Origin: Halomonas llamarensis | Lineage (GTDB): Bacteria; Pseudomonadota; Gammaproteobacteria; Pseudomonadales; Halomonadaceae | DNA: 59,832 bases | Direction: 5' to 3' | Assembly (NCBI RefSeq): GCF_023555005.1 | Contig: NZ_JAMJPJ010000020.1 | Span: forward strand, 1 to 59,832 | In this document: one piece after another, positions 54,307 through 59,832 of the stretch | How positions within the stretch are numbered: the stretch's first letter is position 1 | Layout: every line of letters begins with the position of its first letter | Notes under the pieces: generated by a model | Database searches by the model: none | What the model was told of the DNA's origin: nothing | Seen by the model: only the letters and a program-made list of their open reading frames with translations | Program-made: the position numbers and the translations under genes

Positions 54307-54711
54307 ATGACAGCCCGTCATCCAGGTGATAACAATTCACTCAAAACCTATGCCGCCGTTGGCTTTGGCGGAGCGCTCGGCGCCGGGTTGCGCTATGTGA
54401 TCGCGATAGGTGCCCTGCAAACGCTGGGGCCTTTATTTCCCTGGGGAACGCTCGCCGTCAATATGATTGGCTCGGGGCTCATTGCCTGGCTGGCAGCCCA
54501 TGCGCTGATGCACCCGCAGGGCCACGTTTCCCGCTGGCATCGCTTTTGGTTTGCCGGTTTCTGCGGCGGTTTTACCACCTTCTCTCTTTTCAGCTTAGAA
54601 GCGCTACTGCTTTGGCAGCGTGGGCAAGCGTCGTTGGCGGTGCTTTATGTACTGATGAGTGTCAGTGGCTGGATTATCGCCGCTCAAGTCGGGCATAAAT
54701 TGGCACGCTAA
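54307..54711 (+). CDS. crcB: FluC/CrcB fluoride channel homologue 2 (canonical)
   Basis: A 134-residue protein; start 54307, four bases after the first copy's stop. The motifs are intact: GFGGALGAGLRY, WGTLAVNMIGSG with the pore asparagine, and GFCGGFTTFSLFS with Phe92 and Phe95. It exports fluoride across the inner membrane. No fluoride riboswitch is visible; only 29 bases separate the pair from the divergent DUF72 gene. Confidence 0.9.
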   Translation: MTARHPGDNNSLKTYAAVGFGGALGAGLRYVIAIGALQTLGPLFPWGTLAVNMIGSGLIAWLAAHALMHPQGHVSRWHRFWFAGFCGGFTTFSLFSLEALLLWQRGQASLAVLYVLMSVSGWIIAAQVGHKLAR

Positions 54712-54780
54712 AAAGCGTAAGTCGTAAACTCGCGAAAATAATGGGGTTGACATAAATTAACTATTAAGTGGAAGTTAATG

Positions 54781-54794
54781 TTTATCATACATAA
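54781..54794. promoter_or_regulatory. Possible operator upstream of the GntR gene
   Basis: TTTATCATACATAA shares the half site TTTATCAT with the perfect palindrome at 59265-59282. It lies 276 bases before the GntR start in an A+T-rich patch. Weak on its own. Confidence 0.3.
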
Positions 54795-54854
54795 TGAAAC
54801 CATGGGAATGATGTTTAGCTGACCATTGATAATAAAAGTGGAGTTTTCTAAGGC

Positions 54855-55018
54855 CGGTGGATCTTTCACATGGGTAGCCATAAAAAGCCGCAGGCCAAGG
54901 CCACCATGCCCTTTGCTTCGACCTGTTAACGAATATGTTCGCTGTTATAGCCCTTGTCAGCCGCCAGCAGATCCCGGGACGGTTTAAACGCTAGCGAAAC
55001 GTCGGCTCTGGCTCTGTT
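54855..55018 (-). pseudogene. Fragment of an IS5-like transposase
   Basis: The minus strand encodes SLAFKPSRDLLAADKGYNSE, then HIR, a stop, then QVEAKGMVALACGF, with further stops. The ADKGYNSEHIR piece is typical of IS5-group DDE transposases around the second catalytic region. Only about 50 residues remain. It lies in the leader of the GntR gene. The rest of the 345-base gap around it holds only the weak operator-like site. Confidence 0.65.
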
Positions 55019-55056
55019 ACCCTAAACCTCTTCATAGACAGGCAGTGATCGATAGC

Positions 55057-55812
55057 ATGGTAAAAAAAGCATCACCACGGCGTCCCTACCAAGTGGCCGA
55101 AACCATTAAATGTTGGATTGTGGATCGCCATCTGAAACCTGGAGATCGACTTCCCAGCGAAGCAGAACTCATTGAAATACTAAACGTATCGAAAGGGACG
55201 GTGCGCGAAAGTACGCGGGTATTGGAAGCCCAGGGGCTAGTAGAGACGCGCACCGGTCCAGGTGGTGGTGCTTTTGTGAAAGCAGTGAGCGATGAAAAAG
55301 CGGTGTCTTTATTAAGTAATTATTTGTTCTTTAAAGATATTTCCGTCCAGGATATTTATCAGATTCGCTTGGCACTGGAGCCTGAATTAGCCGCTTCGTT
55401 AGCCGGTAAGGTCAGCCAGCAAGACATGGCGCGCTTGCGTGAGAGTCTGCACAGCTATGACACGCCGTGTGAAGATATCGAAACCGAGCGGCGGCAGCAT
55501 TTCGACTCGCTGAACTTTCATTTGATGCTCGCGGAACTGGCAGGTGGGAATCAACTGCTCACTTTTATTATTCGCTTTACGATTCAAATACTTTCAGACT
55601 TGACGATGTATCACCGCCTCTATGAGCCCGTTACCCATGATCTGGGTCAGACGGGCTGTCGGTATCACGCCGAAATTTTGGATGCCATTGAGCTTGGGGA
55701 CGCTGACACTGCCTTTCAAATAATGCGCGAGCACATGCTGGACGCCCAGCGTGTCATGAACCACCAGGAAGCCCAAGTCAGGCGTGCTTTCTTGCCTGAA
55801 CTTTTGGCCTAG
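55057..55812 (+). CDS. GntR-family regulator, FadR subfamily
   Basis: 251 residues from ATG 55057 (a GTG at 55045 would add four). The N-terminal winged HTH has DRHLKPGDRLPSEAELIEIL and SKGTVRESTRVLEAQGLVETR. The all-helical FCD domain follows with the metal/ligand residues in DSLNFHLMLAEL and the C-terminal HAEILDAIELGDADTA. It converges on the amidohydrolase operon with a 4-base overlap of stops, which makes that operon its likely target. Effector unknown. Confidence 0.87.
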   Translation: MVKKASPRRPYQVAETIKCWIVDRHLKPGDRLPSEAELIEILNVSKGTVRESTRVLEAQGLVETRTGPGGGAFVKAVSDEKAVSLLSNYLFFKDISVQDIYQIRLALEPELAASLAGKVSQQDMARLRESLHSYDTPCEDIETERRQHFDSLNFHLMLAELAGGNQLLTFIIRFTIQILSDLTMYHRLYEPVTHDLGQTGCRYHAEILDAIELGDADTAFQIMREHMLDAQRVMNHQEAQVRRAFLPELLA

Positions 55813-57077
55813 CGGCATCTAAAGGCATCAAGTTGCTGCAAAAATGCCATGATAACTCGTACCGCCGCTTCGCCATCTTCGGCTGAAATGCTTTCGTCGG
55901 GATGGTGGCTCAAGCCCTCTTTACAACGCACGAAAAGCATGCCGATATCAGTGACATCCTGCATGGCCAAGCCATCATGCCCTGCGCCGCTAAACATCCG
56001 GTCGGTGGGTTGTTCCACGGTCGCGCAGGCTTGCTCTAGGCCATGCATGATCCATTCGGCGCAGTGAGCGCCATCGGCTCGATAGGTGTTGTCCATTGAA
56101 AGAGTCAGTTCCCGGCGTTCAGCCACTTCGTCCAGGGCGGCCTGAATCGTCTCATGACCTCGTTGCCTTGTTTCTGACTGCGGGGAACGAAGTTCGACCG
56201 TAAAGGTGACCGAGGCGGGAATCACATTCACCGCATTGGGGTGGACATCCAACTGCCCGACGACGCCGACCAGGCCCTCCGTGGTTTGCAGTACCCTGTC
56301 CACGGCCAGCACCATTTCGGATGCCCCGACCAGGGCGTCGTGGCGGCCCGGCATTGGGGTCGTTCCCGCATGCCCCGCCTTGCCGCTCACCGTCACTTGA
56401 TGACGTTCAATACCGGTGAGAGACGTAACAACACCGACGGCATGATCATGCTGTTCCAATCGAGGTCCTTGTTCGATATGCACTTCCACAAAACCCAGCG
56501 TATTGGCAGGGTCACGGGCCAGGGCAGGAATGCCATCTGGTTCTACGCCGAAGCTGCGCAGCGCCTCTTTTAAAGAAATCCCTTGTTTATCGCGTGCCTT
56601 GAGTTGCTGTGGGTCAGTGGTGCCGGCGAGCGCACGGCTGCCAACAAGTGTCGTCGGAAAACGCACGCCTTCCTCATCACCAAAGGCGACGACTTCTACT
56701 CCGTAAGGTAGCGTAATGCCTTCACGGCGCAGGGCTTCTAACGCGATCAGTGGGACGGCTATACCGAGCATGCCGTCGTACTTGCCGCCTTCAACGACCG
56801 AGTCCTGGTGTGATCCCAATGTCAGTGTAGGCTTGCCAGCTTGAGCATTGGGGCAGCGACCGACCAGACTGCCTGCAGCATCTAGTTCGGGGGTCAGGCC
56901 TGCGAGTTCCATCCACTGTTCAATCAGGGGGAGCACTTGGCGGTGTTCGGGCGAGCAGAACAGTCGTGTTACCCCAGGGCCGGGCTGAGAGTAACGCGCT
57001 GCTTCGTCTAGACGGGTTAATAAATCGTGCCCTATCTGACCTTCAGCGAACGGAGCGTGCGGGGTGTGTTGAGGCAT
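55809..57077 (-). CDS. M20-type amidohydrolase (allantoate / N-carbamoyl-L-amino-acid hydrolase family)
   Basis: 422 residues from ATG 57077, which has GGAG six bases upstream; the frame to 57380 is too long. Dinuclear-metal motifs of the hydantoinase/carbamoylase branch are present: GSHQDSVVEGGKYDG, FGDEEGVRFPTTLVGSRALAG, EVHIEQGPRLE and the C-terminal GAGHDGLAM. It hydrolyses an N-carbamoyl or ureido C-N bond; the true substrate is open. It is the last gene of a three-gene operon with DUF1028 and a YfcC transporter. Confidence 0.87.
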   Translation of the reverse strand: MPQHTPHAPFAEGQIGHDLLTRLDEAARYSQPGPGVTRLFCSPEHRQVLPLIEQWMELAGLTPELDAAGSLVGRCPNAQAGKPTLTLGSHQDSVVEGGKYDGMLGIAVPLIALEALRREGITLPYGVEVVAFGDEEGVRFPTTLVGSRALAGTTDPQQLKARDKQGISLKEALRSFGVEPDGIPALARDPANTLGFVEVHIEQGPRLEQHDHAVGVVTSLTGIERHQVTVSGKAGHAGTTPMPGRHDALVGASEMVLAVDRVLQTTEGLVGVVGQLDVHPNAVNVIPASVTFTVELRSPQSETRQRGHETIQAALDEVAERRELTLSMDNTYRADGAHCAEWIMHGLEQACATVEQPTDRMFSGAGHDGLAMQDVTDIGMLFVRCKEGLSHHPDESISAEDGEAAVRVIMAFLQQLDAFRCR

Positions 57078-57099
57078 AAAAAACTCCATCAGAACGTCA

Positions 57100-57801
57100 T
57101 CAGCGCAGCGGTAGCTGTTGCCAAAATGCTTTAAAATCGGCCGCTCTAAAGCGTGTTTCAAGCTTTCGCAGCGCTTCAATAACGTCTTCTGCCCAATCGA
57201 CCCGGAGGTCAATGGGCGGTTGAGAAAAAGATTCGATGCGTAGCGCGGCCGAGCGTGTACCTCGGACATCACCACCCGCGACAAGAGCGGCCTCCAGCGC
57301 GGAGAGTAAATGGTTGAGCAGTTGCGGGTCGTGATTGGGAGCAAACTCGGGGAGTGCGCTATCTTGCAGGACGGCTGCACTGTTGAGCGAGCTGAGTTGG
57401 ATAAAACGCTCGGCCAAAGACGCCACTACCTCGGGGCTACCTAGCATATTGCCCGCCGTTGCAACGCTTGGGTATAGGCTGGTGGCGACACTGGGTAGGT
57501 TAGCGTATCCGTTATGCGCACTGGCTTGCCCATGACTATCCATGACGAGGCATTGGCGATGCTCGGGATGGTCATCGCGAGAGACTGCTACTTGCAGTGC
57601 CTCAGTCGCGGATGCGCCTTGGCTCAGTGCGTCGTAGATCAGTACGGGATACCAGGGGTTGGTGTAGCGGCCTTGGGTAACGCACGCGCCTTTGCCCCGC
57701 CAGCAATGATGAACGTAGCCACCCACCGCCACGCCACCGGTTGCGGTAAGCGTGGCCACGGAGCCTGTTTCAGGGTGAACGTGAACAAGTGAAAGCGTCA
57801 T
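57100..57801 (-). CDS. DUF1028 protein (Ntn-hydrolase-like)
   Basis: A 233-residue protein from ATG 57801 (MTLSLVHVHPETGSVAT), the family start; the frame from 57900 overlaps the transporter. Typical DUF1028 features are VGGYVHHCWRGKGACVTQGRYTNPWY (in two pieces), AVSRDDHPEHRQCLVMDSHG and the late GGDVRGTRSAAL. The family is thought to have an Ntn-hydrolase fold; no reaction is established to my knowledge. It lies 11 bases after the transporter and 22 before the amidohydrolase. Confidence 0.87.
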   Translation of the reverse strand: MTLSLVHVHPETGSVATLTATGGVAVGGYVHHCWRGKGACVTQGRYTNPWYPVLIYDALSQGASATEALQVAVSRDDHPEHRQCLVMDSHGQASAHNGYANLPSVATSLYPSVATAGNMLGSPEVVASLAERFIQLSSLNSAAVLQDSALPEFAPNHDPQLLNHLLSALEAALVAGGDVRGTRSAALRIESFSQPPIDLRVDWAEDVIEALRKLETRFRAADFKAFWQQLPLR

Positions 57802-57812
57802 AAGATTGCTGA

Positions 57813-59207
57813 TCAATAGCCCGTGTAATGGCCGATGATCAACCCCACCCAGGCTAGCAAATAGACCACAACCATAAAGGGCAGAATGGCTTTTAACCAT
57901 TGCGCATAGGAAACGCGGCCAAGGGCCAGCATCGCAAGGGTGCCGCCTGAGGTAGGTACAATCAGGTTGGTCAAGCCGTCGCCGACCTGAAAGGCCGTGA
58001 TCATTAACTGGCGGCTCATGCCGACCAAGTCGGCGACAGGAATCAGGATTGGCATGGTGACCAACGCCTGCCCGGAGCCCGAGGGCACGAACAGGTTGAT
58101 AACGCCTTGGACGACACTGGCCCCGATGGCTGAGAACAGCGGGGGAATGTTGTCGATCATGGTGCTCAAGGAGTTGACAATGGTGTCGATAATCACGGCT
58201 TGCTCCAGAATGACCTGAATCGACGCCGCGACCCCGATCACCAGCGCGCCTGCGGTGACACCCGACGCGCCCTCCATCATCTGTTTGACAATACCGTTGG
58301 CCGAGAGGCCGTTGAGTGCGCCGATGATGATCGCCAACAACAGAAAGGTGGCGGCAATCTCATTGATATACCAGCCGCGGGTAAAAACGCCGATCAGCAT
58401 CCCGGCCAAACCACCAACAAAAACGACCATCGTTAAAATATTCCGCTTGGTCAGTCGGTATTCGCTTAGCGGTTTGCTTAACGACTCGGCGTTGTCCGGC
58501 TCTTCAAAGTCCATCTTGACGACGCGTTTGCAAATATACAGCGACAGCAAGGCGAGCGATGTAATCACCATGAGGGTACGCAGCCAGGCGCCCGAAAAAG
58601 TGGGTAACTCGGCAATCCCTTGCGCCACACCAACGGTGTACGGATTGATCGGCGACAGCGCGAAGCCGATACCAATACCACCCACCGCCATTGTGGTGCC
58701 TACCAAACTTGAGCACCCAATGGCGCTGGCAATGAGCACGGCAATGGGGACGAGCGCGATATTGTTTTCAAACCCCACTGCAACACCAAAAAAACCGTAA
58801 ATGAACGTGCCAACGGTAATGATCATGTTGCGGCGTTCGATCCCGACGCGGTGAACCGCGACGCCAATGGCGTTTTCGAGCGCACCGGTTTTTTGCAGGA
58901 TGTGGAACAGGCCGCCAGCGATAAATACGATAAAGAGATATTGCGAGGCAGAAATCAGGCCTTCCGGAATCGCCACGAAAATATTGAAGGGCGACATGGC
59001 GGCCACGTCGTTTAAATACCTGAACGAGTCGGCGATGACGACGGTACGCCCGTCCTGTGTCGTTCGCTCAAACTCACCGGGAGGAATAATAAAGGTCAGC
59101 AGATAGGTCGCGACCAAAATCATGAAGATCAGCACCATTGGGTCCGGGACCGTTTGGTACCATTTTTTGCGAGGATGAGCTGCCGCCGCCGTGTTGTGTT
59201 CTGTCAT
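57813..59207 (-). CDS. YfcC-family inner-membrane transporter
   Basis: 464 residues from ATG 59207 (AAGGGG upstream); the frame from 59255 adds 16 residues. About 12 membrane segments. Characteristic are the N-terminal DPMVLIFMILVATYLLTFIIPPGEFER, GFENNIALVPIAVLIASAIG and LFVPSGSGQALVTMPILIP. The family is related to C4-dicarboxylate and arginine/ornithine-type carriers; substrate unknown. First gene of the operon, with an 18-bp palindrome 58 bases upstream. Confidence 0.85.
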   Translation of the reverse strand: MTEHNTAAAAHPRKKWYQTVPDPMVLIFMILVATYLLTFIIPPGEFERTTQDGRTVVIADSFRYLNDVAAMSPFNIFVAIPEGLISASQYLFIVFIAGGLFHILQKTGALENAIGVAVHRVGIERRNMIITVGTFIYGFFGVAVGFENNIALVPIAVLIASAIGCSSLVGTTMAVGGIGIGFALSPINPYTVGVAQGIAELPTFSGAWLRTLMVITSLALLSLYICKRVVKMDFEEPDNAESLSKPLSEYRLTKRNILTMVVFVGGLAGMLIGVFTRGWYINEIAATFLLLAIIIGALNGLSANGIVKQMMEGASGVTAGALVIGVAASIQVILEQAVIIDTIVNSLSTMIDNIPPLFSAIGASVVQGVINLFVPSGSGQALVTMPILIPVADLVGMSRQLMITAFQVGDGLTNLIVPTSGGTLAMLALGRVSYAQWLKAILPFMVVVYLLAWVGLIIGHYTGY

Positions 59208-59264
59208 GGGAGACCCCTTGCTTATTGTGTGTCGCAGCGTGGTGCTCATTGGCACCTTATATTC

Positions 59265-59282
59265 AATTTATCATGATAAATT
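59265..59282. promoter_or_regulatory. Perfect 18-bp palindrome upstream of the YfcC operon
   Basis: AATTTATCATGATAAATT is self-complementary over all 18 bases. Size and position suit an operator for the dimeric GntR/FadR regulator at 55057. Confidence 0.6.
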
Positions 59283-59437
59283 CAGCGGTCAAGTAAGCGA
59301 CGCAAAGCAGGTACAGCGACGCTCTGTCCAGAGAGTGGATCGATGGTAGTGGCCCAATGAGTTCTGAAGAGGGCAATGAAATTTAATATCTAGCGCTACT
59401 TGTCCGATAATTGCATTTGCAGGCACCGTTCTACATC

Positions 59438-59650
59438 CAATGGTTCGGACAGTTTTATGACGCGATAGCGCAGTAGTGGCACATCTCCTCAGCAAGGGAA
59501 GCATAAATCGCCGCTGAGGCTTTTTGAGACTGGATATCTGCTGCAAGACCGTATTGACTATTTCCATGAAAGCCTGCGTTCGGGTCGTGGTGTTGTGAGA
59601 AACCTCATTATCTGAGCATCAGGCTTTCTTTAAAACTGTCCGAACCATTG
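59438..59650 (-). mobile_element. 213-bp internally deleted IS derivative (MITE-like) with perfect 20-bp terminal inverted repeats
   Basis: CAATGGTTCGGACAGTTTTA at 59438-59457 is the exact reverse complement of 59631-59650. Inside, a minus-strand frame starts at 59567 (MEIVNTVLQQISSLKKPQRR), like the N-terminus of IS4-type transposases. It runs into the other repeat after about 37 residues and on to a stop at 59289. So both ends and the start of the transposase gene remain but the rest is deleted. Flanks give at most a 3-base ATC duplication. Confidence 0.75.
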
Positions 59651-59682
59651 ATCACGATAGCGCGGGCGAATTTTTGCCTGAT

Positions 59683-59702
59683 TTGTAAGAGATCTCTTAC
59701 AA
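59683..59702. promoter_or_regulatory. Perfect 20-bp palindrome upstream of the last gene
   Basis: TTGTAAGAGATCTCTTACAA is self-complementary. A half copy, TGTAAGACATCTCT, follows at 59706-59719. They lie 90-126 bases before the start codon at 59809, so they are probable operators of an unknown dimeric regulator. Confidence 0.65.
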
Positions 59703-59808
59703 GTATGTAAGACATCTCTGTCACTTGCCCTTCAGGCCTTGCTCTTTGGCCCCCGCTCGCTATTCTAATCGCTTCTCATTTACTCGTCATGATCCAAGGA
59801 GCGGCACA

Positions 59809-59832
59809 ATGGCAGACGGGACTGGCCTGCAA
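59809..59832 (+). CDS. Start of a gene running off the window
   Basis: AAGGAG at 59796-59801 precedes ATG 59809. Eight codons are visible (MADGTGLQ). The product cannot be identified from this. Confidence 0.55.

Overview
ORGANISM. The window reads as a chromosome segment of a halophilic gammaproteobacterium, most probably Halomonas or a close Halomonadaceae relative. This is an inference from protein family resemblance and gene order. The order gmk-rpoZ-spoT ... oxyR-recG ... HU, rubredoxin reductase, ubiC-ubiA, phoB-phoR ... phoU-pstB-pstA-pstC-pstS matches the Pseudomonas/Halomonas type of layout. I see no tRNA, rRNA or CRISPR array. LEFT THIRD (1-18.7 kb), an accessory nucleobase and beta-alanine catabolism region scarred by mobile-element remnants. 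A broken IS end and a truncated beta-ureidopropionase are followed by a LysR regulator divergent from omega-amino-acid:pyruvate aminotransferase, mmsA and alanine dehydrogenase. These three can take beta-alanine to acetyl-CoA while recycling alanine to pyruvate. After a decayed IS3-type element come a cytosine permease and cytosine deaminase, then scraps of a TnpB and an EAL gene. A same-strand purine cluster follows: xdhA-xdhB-xdhC-guaD-azgA (minus strand), which would import guanine or hypoxanthine and oxidise them to urate. Similar 16-bp near-palindromes occur twice upstream of xdhA and once upstream of azgA. CENTRE (19-49.5 kb), core genome. It holds an AlkA-type glycosylase, gmk-rpoZ-spoT-ridA, an epimerase divergent from oxyR-recG, a FUSC transporter, HU plus a small gene, an FAD reductase, ubiC-ubiA, phoB-phoR, a PAS/GGDEF-like/EAL protein, cysZ, and phoU-pstBACS. 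It continues with a thioesterase, an orphan TRAP binding protein, psiE, uvrD and hexR. Direct repeats at 11-bp phase (Pho boxes) lie before phoB and between pstS and pstC, but I find none before pstS. RIGHT (49.2-59.8 kb), accessory again. A group II intron of class C character sits directly after the terminator hairpin of a sodium-dependent (NSS) transporter gene. Then come a DUF72 gene, a tandem FluC/CrcB pair in which the first copy has lost the phenylalanine motif, and a fragment of an IS5-type transposase. A GntR/FadR regulator faces an operon of YfcC-type transporter, DUF1028 protein and M20-type amidohydrolase. The window ends with a 213-bp IS-derived element bounded by perfect 20-bp inverted repeats, then a 20-bp perfect palindrome before the start of a gene that runs off the end.
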